A stretch of DNA of 64,000 nt, taken from Paenibacillus sp. H1-7 (GTDB lineage Bacteria > Bacillota > Bacilli > Paenibacillales > NBRC-103111). Position 1 is the stretch's first letter, and the number at the start of each line of letters is the position of its first letter. A program made the position numbers and the translations under genes. The notes beneath the pieces are model-generated. The model ran no database searches. It had not been told where the DNA came from and saw nothing but the letters and a program-made list of their open reading frames with translations. Positions 44,884-53,923 of this stretch are shown here, piece after piece. The stretch is taken from assembly GCF_022354825.1 (NCBI RefSeq), contig NZ_CP031168.1, positions 2,419,501 to 2,483,500 on the forward strand, read 5' to 3'.

Positions 44884-46061
44884 GCGGAAGCGAGAAATTA
44901 TTGATTCTTACCGGCGCCTTGGGTGACGGTCATAATAAAGCGGCGCAGGCTATCGTCGAAGCGGCCCGATTTTATCGCCCGGAGGTAGAGGTGGTTGTGG
45001 TCGACTTCCTGGAATGGACCCATCCGTATTTGCACTCGGTCGGCAAGTTCTGCTACATGCAGTGGGTAAAAAGCCTTCCGTCGGTATACGGTTTCTTATA
45101 TCGCAAGACACGCCAGGATAATCCGTTATCAAATTGGTTCAAACGAATGAAAGCGTTTAGCACTGACAGAATGCTGGAGCTGCTTGATGAAGTGAGACCG
45201 ACTGAGGTGGTCAGCACGTTCCCCGGGGCGGCGGCAGCCATGTCCTACTTGAAATGCAACGGCTTGACGGATGTCGCCACGATAACGGTGATGACCGATT
45301 ACACGGATCACAGCTATTGGATTCATCCTTGTACCGACCGGTATTTGGTTGGTTCCGAGCAGGTCAAGCAAAGCCTGCTGCGGTACCGCATCCCCGAGCA
45401 GCGAATCGTTGTTACCGGCATTCCGATCAGAATGACGTTTACGCAATCGTATGACCGTCTCACCCTTCGCGATAAGCATCGGCTGAGCCGCACCTTGCCG
45501 ACGGTGCTTGTCATGGGGGGCGGACACGGCTTGATCGGGAAGCAGCTGATGTCCGTATTGCAGTCGGAGGAGCTTACCGCTCCTGTCCAATTTATATTTG
45601 TGTGCGGTAGAAACGAGAAGCTGAAGAAGACGCTGGAGGAAGAGCTCGGAGGAAACAAGACCCGGCATCGCGTCGTCATCACCGGATTTGTAGACCATGT
45701 CCACGAGCTGATGGCCTTATCCGACCTGATTATTACGAAGCCCGGAGGCCTTACCGTAAGCGAAGCATTGGCGCTGGAGCTGCCGATGATGCTGTATAAG
45801 CCGATTCCCGGACAAGAACAGGACAATGCGGCTTATCTTGTTAGTCTTGGAGCCGCTATGGAAGCAAAGAATGAAGCGGATTTGAAGCGGCAGCTTCTTC
45901 AAGTCATTCAGAATAAGTCCCTGCTGTCGAATTTAAAAAGAAATGTGCGGTCCAGTCAAATGAAGCATGATGCGCTTCATACGCTGAATGCTATTTTAGA
46001 TACGGACATAGCTTCCGCGGCGGCGCGAAACAACCGTGAACGGACGTATGCCAATGCTTGA
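44880..46061 (+). CDS. MGDG synthase/UgtP-like lipid glycosyltransferase (GT28)
   Basis: A 393-residue GT-B glycosyltransferase. The N-terminal domain opens with LLILTGALGDGHNKAAQAI, typical of monogalactosyl/diglucosyl-diacylglycerol synthases, followed by the MGDG_synth-like segment DFLEWTHPYLHSVGK. The C-terminal donor-binding domain has VMGGGHGLIGKQ, FVDHVHELMALSDLIITKPGGLTVSEALAL and PGQEQDNAAYL. It would transfer a sugar from a nucleotide donor to a membrane lipid. The start at 44880 follows GAAGGGAG and overlaps the PAP2 stop. A UgtP-type anchor-lipid role is plausible; donor and acceptor are not readable. Confidence 0.9.
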   Translation: MSGSEKLLILTGALGDGHNKAAQAIVEAARFYRPEVEVVVVDFLEWTHPYLHSVGKFCYMQWVKSLPSVYGFLYRKTRQDNPLSNWFKRMKAFSTDRMLELLDEVRPTEVVSTFPGAAAAMSYLKCNGLTDVATITVMTDYTDHSYWIHPCTDRYLVGSEQVKQSLLRYRIPEQRIVVTGIPIRMTFTQSYDRLTLRDKHRLSRTLPTVLVMGGGHGLIGKQLMSVLQSEELTAPVQFIFVCGRNEKLKKTLEEELGGNKTRHRVVITGFVDHVHELMALSDLIITKPGGLTVSEALALELPMMLYKPIPGQEQDNAAYLVSLGAAMEAKNEADLKRQLLQVIQNKSLLSNLKRNVRSSQMKHDALHTLNAILDTDIASAAARNNRERTYANA

Positions 46062-46240
46062 TTGGGGTCGGAAGCTGGAACGGAATATGGAGCATGGTAT
46101 TTTGTCTGTGCTTTACACTGGCTCCTGTATCATCCAAAGCGGCTGAACCGGATGAGTTTGATCAGCTAAGACGAGGTTTTTGCAAGTGAACAAAATTGAT
46201 ATGTTATCGGCGGGCTATTGCAAGTTTTTCTCCTGCGTTC

Positions 46241-46263
46241 CTTTTATAATGGCATTATAAAAG
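46241..46263 (+). promoter_or_regulatory. Perfect inverted repeat upstream of a PhyH gene
   Basis: CTTTTATAATG (46241-46251) and CATTATAAAAG (46253-46263) are perfect complements around one base, 18 bases before the ATG at 46281. The repeat contains TATAAT (46245-46250), so it could be an operator overlapping the -10 element. It is too A+T-rich and short of a T-run to be a terminator. Confidence 0.5.
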
Positions 46264-46280
46264 AAACAGGAGGGACGTAC

Positions 46281-46982
46281 ATGACCCGCATATCCGGTTT
46301 TACGCTGACAGACGAAATGGTGGAGGAATTTTACAGGGAAGGCTATTTCTATGCGCCAGGCTTTATTTCCAGGGAGACGGTGGATGCGATCAATGAGGAG
46401 CATCGGGAGTTCGCCTATGCCAACAGCGACGGGAAATGGAGGAGCAAGCCGGTGATCAAGCTGGAGCAGTCCAGAGTGGAGTATCCGAAGACGGTCCAGT
46501 TTTTAACCTCACCCTCACTTATTCAAGTATTCGAGCGGATTGTTGGTGCGCCGGTTAAGCTCTGGATGGGGATGTATGCCGTCGTCGCTCCGCAGGGCAG
46601 CGGATTGGAGTGGCACCAGGACAACCAGTACACTCACATCCTCGGCCACATGTTAAATGGATTTATTGCGTTAGATACTATCACGCAGGACAATGCGGGG
46701 TTATGGATCGCTCCCCGTTCTCATCGGCTCGGCAGGTTGGCTAATTTGAACACGGAGCCAGGGCATAAGCGTGCCGCTGAGCCGGAGAACGGGATACCTT
46801 GTAGGCCGATGGCACCCGGCGACGCGGTGATCTTCCACAGGGAAACGCTTCACCACAGCAAGAGCAATAACAGCGACCACCCCAGGAGGGCTTATGCATT
46901 TCAAGTGGCTTCGGCCAACTGCCGTTATGCGGAAACGGGAAAGCTGCTGGAGGATCGCGATCTGTTAGCCGCTTCGGAATAA
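46281..46982 (+). CDS. PhyH-family Fe(II)/2-oxoglutarate dioxygenase
   Basis: A 233-residue phytanoyl-CoA dioxygenase-like enzyme. Iron ligands are His112 and Asp114 (WHQDN) and His191 (ETLHHS); Arg202 or Arg203 (HPRRAYAF) should bind 2-oxoglutarate. AGGAGGG precedes the ATG at 46281; the frame extends back to 46218 but would cross the inverted repeat. It is monocistronic, ends at the terminator at 46994 and is convergent with the AraC gene at 47044. Substrate is unknown. It is only distantly like the other two dioxygenases in the window. Confidence 0.9.
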   Translation: MTRISGFTLTDEMVEEFYREGYFYAPGFISRETVDAINEEHREFAYANSDGKWRSKPVIKLEQSRVEYPKTVQFLTSPSLIQVFERIVGAPVKLWMGMYAVVAPQGSGLEWHQDNQYTHILGHMLNGFIALDTITQDNAGLWIAPRSHRLGRLANLNTEPGHKRAAEPENGIPCRPMAPGDAVIFHRETLHHSKSNNSDHPRRAYAFQVASANCRYAETGKLLEDRDLLAASE

Positions 46983-46993
46983 CAAGAGAGGGC

Positions 46994-47041
46994 AGGGTGC
47001 CTATACCGTCTACAAAAGAGGGCGTGGAGGCATCCTTTTTG
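46994..47041 (+). terminator. Rho-independent terminator after the PhyH gene
   Basis: AGGGTGCCT (46994-47002) pairs with AGGCATCCT (47028-47036) with one G-U around a long loop, followed by TTTT. It separates the PhyH gene from the convergent operon. Confidence 0.75.
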
Positions 47042-47043
47042 TA

Positions 47044-47883
47044 TCATTGTGCATGATTTCTGAACGTTCGCGGCGTCAGCAGCCATGTATCTTTGAACAG
47101 CTTGTTGAAGTAGCTTACGGAATGAAACCCGCACTCAAACGCGATATCCGTGACGGTTTTATCGGAATGCTTTAACAGATGGATTGCATATTGCAACCGC
47201 AGCTTGTTGACGAATTCGTTCGGCGTCAATCCGGTCAGCATATGAAACTGCTTATAGAACCAAGTTTTCTTCATGCCCGACAGCTCGATGACCTGGGTCA
47301 TATCGATCCATTCAGCAAAATGGCCCAACAGGTACTCGATGGAACGGACGATACCTTCGATAGACTCCGCCTGTCTTTCATGACTTTGCTGAAGCATGAA
47401 ATAGCGGAAAATCTGTACGAGAATGTCGGCCATGTACAAAAACTGCTTCATCTCCCACCCGGGAAGCATCTTCTGCTGCTCCTGAAGTGCGCTGCAGGCG
47501 GCTTGCCGAATCAACCGGGCTTCCTCCGATACGGAAGGTATCAACGGATTCCATTCCATGGTATAGAAGGGAGCCAGTAACGAGCAGCCTTGGGGCAGCG
47601 CCCTGACGACGGATGGGGAGAAGAGCAGCATGATCCATACGGCGGGAGAGTCCTCCGAATCCGCCAGATTCCAATGGGCTTCGAACGGCCGGAAAATAAA
47701 GATATCGCCGGGCTCCCCCGCAGCATCGCGATCGGACAAACGGTAGCGCACTTTGTTTTCGAGCAGTATGCTCACCTCTAGCAGATCGTGCATATGAAGC
47801 TCATGCTCGGTCAAAGCGGCGATTTTTCTTTCAAAGATGAAATCCTTCTTTAGAACAATTTGACTGTATAGCCCATTACGCAT
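47044..47883 (-). CDS. AraC-family transcriptional regulator with N-terminal cupin
   Basis: A 279-residue cytoplasmic regulator, last gene of the minus-strand importer operon. The cupin-like N-terminus (HELHMHDLLEVSILLE, then GDIFIFRPFEAHW) precedes the AraC pair: MTQVIELSGMKKTWFYKQFHM and VTDIAFECGFHSVSYFNKLFKD, ending LTPRTFR. The start at 47883 lies 6 bases after AAGGAG and 17 bases after the stop of the membrane-bound regulator upstream. It may integrate an intracellular signal, such as an imported sugar, with the extracellular signal sensed by its neighbour. Confidence 0.92.
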   Translation of the reverse strand: MRNGLYSQIVLKKDFIFERKIAALTEHELHMHDLLEVSILLENKVRYRLSDRDAAGEPGDIFIFRPFEAHWNLADSEDSPAVWIMLLFSPSVVRALPQGCSLLAPFYTMEWNPLIPSVSEEARLIRQAACSALQEQQKMLPGWEMKQFLYMADILVQIFRYFMLQQSHERQAESIEGIVRSIEYLLGHFAEWIDMTQVIELSGMKKTWFYKQFHMLTGLTPNEFVNKLRLQYAIHLLKHSDKTVTDIAFECGFHSVSYFNKLFKDTWLLTPRTFRNHAQ

Positions 47884-47900
47884 CTCTAACTCCTTCTGCC

Positions 47901-50270
47901 TCAACAAGTGTCGCGGTATTTGCCCGGCGTGATGCCCTCCATCTTTTTAAATACCCGTATGAGCACCAGATCGTTTGTATAGCCGACTTTTTGCGCAATC
48001 TGCGCGATCGTCATCTCCTGCTTGGAAATCAGCTGTTTGGCCTGATCAATGCGTCGTTTGGCTATGTAATCGGTCATGTTTTGTCCGCTTGTTTTCTTGA
48101 AAAAGGTCGAGATGTACTGCGGCGTGCGGCTGAACTTCTCCGAGATCATGTTAAGACCCAAGTTCGGATCGGTATAATGGGAGTCTATAAAAGCGGTTAT
48201 CTCTTGCAATAGCTGCTCATTGTGATCGCTGCGTCCGGTTTGCATCATTTGCGTTTGCGAGACAAACAACTCTTTCATAAGGGTGTGCAGTTCTTCCGCC
48301 GTTGCGCAGTCCAGGATCGCAGCGACTGCGTCGAACCGGCCGTCCGCCGATTCTCCATGCTTGGAGCCGGTGGCGTTAACGAGCTTCAAGTGCGTGCTTG
48401 CCAAATTAAAGAACAGGCACTGGGCAAGTCCCGGTGTAATCGGATTGGATGTAAAATTGATCTCGTATAAGCTGTCGAGCAGCTTTCGCGTATTGTCCAC
48501 ATCTCCGCTGCGGACGAAATTCATCAGCTGCATTTCCGTCTCCAACGGGTAATAGTAGTGCTGGTCTTTCCTGTTGATTTCACGGAAGAAGATTACCGAG
48601 CTCCGGCCCTTGATGATTTTGTACTCCATGGCGGCTAAGGTCTCCAGGTACGCGTTCCCGATTCGTTCAAGACCCTCATGCACATTGCTGAGAGCCAGCG
48701 TTATGGCGATTTGAAACCGCTCCTCCATCACTTGCTTGAGCGTATTTGCCACGTGAGTCATATGGGCGACCGCTTCTTGTTGACGCTGCTTGTTGATATT
48801 AAGAAGCACAACCAGGCGGTCGCGATCGAGATCGACGCAGTATCCGATATGATGCTCGTGTATTAGTTCGGCGCCAATATTCGAAATGATAAAGCGGATC
48901 AATGCCCATTGCCGCTCGGACTGATCCTGAGCAAAAGCTTCGGCATCGTCGACCTGGATCAAGATGACGGCGAACGAGTCGGACACGAACCGGATGTTCA
49001 TAAAATCCAGTGAGTGACGGATATCCTCCGAGTGATCGACAAGCCCACGGATGAGCCTCGTCAAAAAGTTGGCGCGCATGATGGGAGCCTGATGCTGAAG
49101 CTGTCCCTGAAGATGCTTTTGTTCGTCGAGAACGCTTTCAAGCGATTCCTGAATGAACTCGTATTCATTGGTTCGAGCGGATGCCGGAACCGGTTGGTCT
49201 TTGACTATGAATTTCAGCATTTGCTTGACAGGCCGGTAATTGCGGTAGGCCATACCGTACGAAGCTATGAGCCCTACAACCAGATATAGCGCAAATAGCC
49301 ACATCGCAGTCAGCTTAACCGCGTTGACCTTCTGCATGTAGATATCCCTTGGCGTCACGGATATGTACTTCCAGCCAATCATGCTGGAGGACGTATAAGA
49401 AACCATGAGATCGGCTCCGTACTCTTGATGAGGGAAGAAGCCTGATGCTCCATTCATTCGCTGAAACACTTCACGGCCGAACGGAACCTGATCCGTAGTC
49501 CCCGTCAATACCTTCTGATCGGCGGATATAATGTAGATATGGCTGCGGTTGGCGGATTCGATCTGCCGAATCATATCTTTGACCTGTTTTTCGTCGATCA
49601 GCACGACCAGACTTCCCATGATATCGGACATGCCTCTTATGGGGATGAGAGACTGCACATAGGTCAGTACCTTGATTGGCTCCCGTTCCAGGCTTGCGGT
49701 AATAGGAAGCCCTCCGTCCCGAAGCAGCGTCTTAGCCGGCAAATAGTCCCGGTTATGATTCGCTTCCAGCAGATTGCTGCGCCATGTGTCGTAGCTCATA
49801 TCCTTGTAGCTGTAATAGCTCGTATAGAACGTCCGGGAATCGGTGCGGACTCCCGGCTTGAGAATGGTGTCGGTCCCTTTAAAATAAACGTAATAATCTT
49901 CAATAAACCGCCCGCTGAATCCACGGTAACGGTTCAGGTAGTCTGCAATAAATTCAATATAGCGGTAAGAGGATTCATTAGACATGTCACTGTTCAACAA
50001 TGAATCCATTTTGGGATTCAAAGTAATTTGCTGAGATAGCTGGTCGACTTCCTTGATGCTTGCGTCCATAGAAAGCCTGAGCTGCTCCAGCATGGCCAGA
50101 CTGGATCGGTTGGCTTGATCCTCCATCGCTTCTTCCACATGGGAATACAAGAACAGTCCTATCGCGACAGGGAACAAGAGAATCGCAATATAAGAGATCA
50201 GCATCGTAATGAACACGCTTCCCCGGTTGCAGCGGTCGCACCGAAGCATTCGTTTGACCAATGGAATCAT
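47901..50270 (-). CDS. Membrane-bound AraC-family regulator with extracytoplasmic sensor
   Basis: A 789-residue one-component regulator. Span 1 is near residues 17-44 and span 2 near 318-340, bracketing a Cache-like extracellular sensor. A HAMP-like linker and a long coiled region follow, and the C-terminus is an AraC pair: LNMISEKFSRTPQYISTFFKK and IAQIAQKVGYTNDLVLIRVFKK, ending ITPGKYR. The start at 50270 follows GGAGGAA; the frame extends back to 50348. It probably senses an external sugar or loaded binding protein and activates the operon starting at 53923. No histidine kinase or response regulator accompanies this system. Confidence 0.9.
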   Translation of the reverse strand: MIPLVKRMLRCDRCNRGSVFITMLISYIAILLFPVAIGLFLYSHVEEAMEDQANRSSLAMLEQLRLSMDASIKEVDQLSQQITLNPKMDSLLNSDMSNESSYRYIEFIADYLNRYRGFSGRFIEDYYVYFKGTDTILKPGVRTDSRTFYTSYYSYKDMSYDTWRSNLLEANHNRDYLPAKTLLRDGGLPITASLEREPIKVLTYVQSLIPIRGMSDIMGSLVVLIDEKQVKDMIRQIESANRSHIYIISADQKVLTGTTDQVPFGREVFQRMNGASGFFPHQEYGADLMVSYTSSSMIGWKYISVTPRDIYMQKVNAVKLTAMWLFALYLVVGLIASYGMAYRNYRPVKQMLKFIVKDQPVPASARTNEYEFIQESLESVLDEQKHLQGQLQHQAPIMRANFLTRLIRGLVDHSEDIRHSLDFMNIRFVSDSFAVILIQVDDAEAFAQDQSERQWALIRFIISNIGAELIHEHHIGYCVDLDRDRLVVLLNINKQRQQEAVAHMTHVANTLKQVMEERFQIAITLALSNVHEGLERIGNAYLETLAAMEYKIIKGRSSVIFFREINRKDQHYYYPLETEMQLMNFVRSGDVDNTRKLLDSLYEINFTSNPITPGLAQCLFFNLASTHLKLVNATGSKHGESADGRFDAVAAILDCATAEELHTLMKELFVSQTQMMQTGRSDHNEQLLQEITAFIDSHYTDPNLGLNMISEKFSRTPQYISTFFKKTSGQNMTDYIAKRRIDQAKQLISKQEMTIAQIAQKVGYTNDLVLIRVFKKMEGITPGKYRDTC

Positions 50271-50355
50271 AAGCGTTCCTCCACGGTTGAATACCCTTAC
50301 ATTGTTAACATATTCGCAGATATGCCCCTCTTTTCCTGCTGCCGGCAAAAAAGGA

Positions 50356-51234
50356 TTATTCTTTTATGGCGCCGATCATAACTCCCTTGACGAAATATTT
50401 TTGCAAGAAAGGATACAGGCACAAGATCGGCAAAGTGGATACGATAATCGTAGCGTATTTGATCGTTTCTCCAATCGGTATTTTGTCGCCTGCGGAAGCT
50501 CCCGTCATCATATTGTCCGTGCTGTTCGTAATGAGAATCTCACGCAATATCAGCTGCAGCGGATATAGCTCGCGGTCCCGCAAGTAGATCAAAGCAGAGA
50601 AGTAGGAGTTCCAATGCCCGACGGCGTACCACAAGATCATGACAGCAATGACGGGCATGGAAAGCGGGACGACGACACGGAACAAAATCGTCAGATCGTT
50701 GGCCCCGTCCATCTTGGCTGACTCTTCCAGACTTACGGGCACTCCCTGGAAAGCGGTCCGCATAATGATCAGGTTAAACGTGCTGATCGCCCCTGGAATG
50801 AGCAGGGCCCATGGTGTATTCAGCATGCCCAGATTGCCGATTAGAAGGTAGGAGGGGATGAGTCCACCGCTGAATACCATCGTTATGACGATCAGGAACA
50901 TGATGTGATTTTTAAAATATAAATTACGGCGGGACAGAGCATAGGCGCCAAGTGATGTCATAAAAAGGTTAATGGCCGTGCCCGCTACGACGTAGAACAA
51001 GGTATTCTGATAACCTTTTGCAATCATCGGATTATCGAAGACCGCTTTGTAAGCACCCGAATTAAAGCCTATCGGTGAGTACAGCAGTCCGCGGTGTTGG
51101 GCTACGTCGGCCGGATTGCTGAATGAGGCGAACAGGACATAGAGAAACGGGTACAGCGTAACAAAACAAAGCAGCAGCATCAGCAGTGTGTTAAAGAGAT
51201 CGAAGCTCTTCTCGCCGAAACTCCTTTTGACCAT
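50356..51234 (-). CDS. CUT1 sugar ABC transporter permease, YtcP/LplC-like
   Basis: A 292-residue permease with about six spans. Marks are LYPFLYVLFASFSNPADV, VFSGGLIPSYLLIGNLG, the EAA-type loop LEESAKMDGANDLTI and the ending PFLQKYFVKGVMIGAIKE. GGGAGGTAA lies about 8 bases before the ATG. It lies 17 bases downstream of its LplB-like partner and upstream of the sensor regulator. Confidence 0.93.
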   Translation of the reverse strand: MVKRSFGEKSFDLFNTLLMLLLCFVTLYPFLYVLFASFSNPADVAQHRGLLYSPIGFNSGAYKAVFDNPMIAKGYQNTLFYVVAGTAINLFMTSLGAYALSRRNLYFKNHIMFLIVITMVFSGGLIPSYLLIGNLGMLNTPWALLIPGAISTFNLIIMRTAFQGVPVSLEESAKMDGANDLTILFRVVVPLSMPVIAVMILWYAVGHWNSYFSALIYLRDRELYPLQLILREILITNSTDNMMTGASAGDKIPIGETIKYATIIVSTLPILCLYPFLQKYFVKGVMIGAIKE

Positions 51235-51251
51235 GATATATTACCTCCCGG

Positions 51252-52214
51252 TTACCAGAGCTTATTTTCGCTCACACGCTTGCTTATGGTGTTGGACAAC
51301 ACGATTAAGGTGAAGCTGATGACGGAGTTGAAAAGGCCGACCGCTGCGGTGTAGCCGTAATTAGCTTCGAGTATCCCTTTTCGGAAGACGAACGTAGAGA
51401 TAACGTCGCCGGTTTCATAAGTTTGCGGGTTGTACATGAGGAGTACCTTCTCGGATCCTACGGTCATCATCGAGCCCATGTTCAGAATGAGCAGGATGAC
51501 AATCGTTGGCATGATGCCGGGAATCGTAATATGAAGCACCTGCTTCAAGCGGCCGGCTCCATCAATTTTAGCAGCCTCGTATAAGGTCGGATCGATATTG
51601 GCGATAGCCGCTAAGTAGATGATGGACCCCCAGCCTACGCCTTGCCAAATGCCTGACGATACGTACAAGAATCGAAACCATGCAGGTTCTCTGAAGAAGG
51701 CAATGGAGTCTAGTCCCAGCAGCCCGATCAGTTGGTTGATCAGACCGTCGCGCGCCAGAAAATCGACCATCATCCCGACAACGACGACGATGGAAATAAA
51801 GTGAGGCAGATAGGAGATAGTCTGGACCGAACGTTTGAATATGGTGCTTCGAATCTCATTGAGCAGAAGAGCGAGCAGGATGGCAGCCGGAAATCCGAAT
51901 AACAGCTCGTAAATGTTGATCAGGACCGTATTACGGATAAGGCGCCAGAAGTAATAGCTTTCGAAAAATTCCTGAAAATGCCGAAATCCGATCCATGGAC
52001 TTCCTGTTATGCCTTGTCCAGGGCTGAAATCCTTAAAGGCGATTTGCAAGCCGTACATAGGGCCATAGTGAAAGATGAGATAATAGGCGACGACGGGAAG
52101 CACCATGAGATAGACTAGTCTATTGACCTTTAGATCTCTGCGGATGGTCTGCCAGTTACTATGCTTTTTGGCGGCGGCGCTTCTTACCGCCAGCTCCGAT
52201 TGGGGAATGGACAT
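51252..52214 (-). CDS. CUT1 sugar ABC transporter permease, LplB-like
   Basis: A 320-residue permease with about six spans. LVYLMVLPVVAYYLIFHYGPMYGLQIAFKDFSP is the LplB-type opening (given here in two parts of a continuous region), and the EAA loop reads YEAAKIDGAGRLKQVL followed by TIPGI. AAAGGAAG precedes the ATG. It lies 107 bases downstream of the binding-protein gene. Confidence 0.92.
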   Translation of the reverse strand: MSIPQSELAVRSAAAKKHSNWQTIRRDLKVNRLVYLMVLPVVAYYLIFHYGPMYGLQIAFKDFSPGQGITGSPWIGFRHFQEFFESYYFWRLIRNTVLINIYELLFGFPAAILLALLLNEIRSTIFKRSVQTISYLPHFISIVVVVGMMVDFLARDGLINQLIGLLGLDSIAFFREPAWFRFLYVSSGIWQGVGWGSIIYLAAIANIDPTLYEAAKIDGAGRLKQVLHITIPGIMPTIVILLILNMGSMMTVGSEKVLLMYNPQTYETGDVISTFVFRKGILEANYGYTAAVGLFNSVISFTLIVLSNTISKRVSENKLW

Positions 52215-52321
52215 TGGCGTTCACTTCCTTTTTCGTGGATTCAGGGATTAGGTGCTATAACGGAAGAGCCGGAAGAAGGAGCCTAAAGCTCCTCTTCCGA
52301 CGGATCATCCGACACGACCGG

Positions 52322-53923
52322 TTACTTCCGGCTGTTGTACCGTTCCAAAGCGGCCTGTTGAATTTTCAAGGCTTCTTCAAGTCCCATTCCCTGAATCGTC
52401 TGAACATATTTATCGAAGCTGCTGAGCGGTTCGGCTCCCATGACGAATTTGTTGAACATTTCATCCTTGTACGTATTGATATCCGCCATAATCGAGGCAA
52501 AACGGCTGCTTTCATCTTTGGTCGGCGTCACAAGCGGCATTTTCTTCTCATTGGACGGTTCCGACCACAATTTGACGGCCGATTGCTGCTGAGGCAGCGA
52601 GGCATATTGCTCGAAATAGCGCAAGTCCTGAACGAACGGGCCGTCCCAAGAAGCTCGGTTATGGCGGGCCATTGCCTGCTGGACAGGGAGTCCGTTCGCG
52701 TTGTTCGCTATGTCGTCGGTCCATTTCGGATAGCCGCTCACCATGTTATAGCTTACGCCTTCCTTGCCGAAATTGAACAGCATATGGCCATCTTCGGAGT
52801 AGGCGTAGTCAAGCCATTTGACCGTCTCGATAGGGTTCTTGTTGCTTGTCGTGACGGCGGCTCCTCTGCCGTTGAAGGCAAAATCGAGCTGGCCGAGCTG
52901 CGGCTTCTCGCCTGCTCTCAACACCGGATAAGTGACGCCGAACAGCTTGAAATTCGGGTCCTTGTCTTTCATCAGGTTCGCGTATTTGCCGATGCCGCCG
53001 CCTACGAGAAGAACGGCGGAGCCGGCTTGGCTGCCGGTAATTTTAGCATCGAACAGCTTGTCGTCAGTTGCGGCGTAGTCCCGGTCGAGCAGCCCTTCCT
53101 TATACCATCTGTTCATTAAGGTCAGGAACTCTTTAAATTCCGGCTGAACCGGACCGAACTTGACCTTGCCCTTATCCTGGAAATATCCGTTCGTTATGCC
53201 GAATGCGCCGATAAACGCGCTGGTACCGTTTATTTCCCCGACCCGCAGCAAGAGGGGGATTTCGTCCTGAGTGCCGTTGCCGTTCGGATCGCGTTCCTTA
53301 AACGCTTTCAAAACTGTGTACCATTCATCCAACGTCGTTGGAGGCTTCAATCCGAGTTTGTCCAGCCAATCTTGCCGGATGGCAGGTCCCTGATACACTT
53401 GAAGCTTCTTATCGCCTCTAATGAAAGGGAACGAGATGATGCTGCCGTCGTCCGTCGTGATTTGCTTACGCCATTCCGGATTCGAGTTCAGCACTTTCTT
53501 TAAATTAGGGGCGTACTTGTCTATATAGTCGTTCAATTTGATGATGCGTCCGTCCTTGATTGCTTTCTCCGGACCGCCCGGAAAGTTGGTCCAATGATAT
53601 TCAATGACGTCAGGCAGCTGCCCGGATGTGATCATCAGGTTGAACTGCTCCGCATCCTGTCCTTGGGGAGGGTGTTGAAACTCCACTTTCACCCCTGTTT
53701 TTTGCTCCAATAATTTGTAGGCTTCCATTTCATTGTAGCTTTTCATCGTTGCGGAGGCTTGCCCGGCCATACCTGTCCAATAGGTAAGGTTGCTCAGCTT
53801 CGGCACCTTGGTCGGGTCGGTATCGGCTTTTTGTACGGGGGTAGAGGAGTTACAGCCGGCCAACACGGACGTACCCAAGCATGTGGTTAAAGCAATCGTT
53901 CCGATTGTCTTCTTTGTATTCAT
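52322..53923 (-). CDS. Extracellular sugar-binding lipoprotein (LipO type)
   Basis: A 533-residue binding protein, first gene of the minus-strand importer operon. The signal peptide ends in the lipobox LAGC (Cys24). The mature part has the LipO-type features MITSGQLPDVI, RQDWLDKLGLKPPTTLDEWY and a calcium-loop-like RDPNGNGTQDEIPLL. The start at 53923 follows GGAGGG about 10 bases upstream; the frame extends back to 53998. The 301-codon open frame on the opposite strand is its shadow. Gene order is binding protein, LplB, YtcP, sensor AraC, AraC. Confidence 0.93.
   Translation of the reverse strand: MNTKKTIGTIALTTCLGTSVLAGCNSSTPVQKADTDPTKVPKLSNLTYWTGMAGQASATMKSYNEMEAYKLLEQKTGVKVEFQHPPQGQDAEQFNLMITSGQLPDVIEYHWTNFPGGPEKAIKDGRIIKLNDYIDKYAPNLKKVLNSNPEWRKQITTDDGSIISFPFIRGDKKLQVYQGPAIRQDWLDKLGLKPPTTLDEWYTVLKAFKERDPNGNGTQDEIPLLLRVGEINGTSAFIGAFGITNGYFQDKGKVKFGPVQPEFKEFLTLMNRWYKEGLLDRDYAATDDKLFDAKITGSQAGSAVLLVGGGIGKYANLMKDKDPNFKLFGVTYPVLRAGEKPQLGQLDFAFNGRGAAVTTSNKNPIETVKWLDYAYSEDGHMLFNFGKEGVSYNMVSGYPKWTDDIANNANGLPVQQAMARHNRASWDGPFVQDLRYFEQYASLPQQQSAVKLWSEPSNEKKMPLVTPTKDESSRFASIMADINTYKDEMFNKFVMGAEPLSSFDKYVQTIQGMGLEEALKIQQAALERYNSRK

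Noticed and set aside
52214-53119. 301-codon plus-strand open frame
   Set aside because: It lies antisense to the binding-protein gene at 52322-53923, has no recognisable domain and follows no ribosome site. It is a shadow of the strong minus-strand coding sequence.
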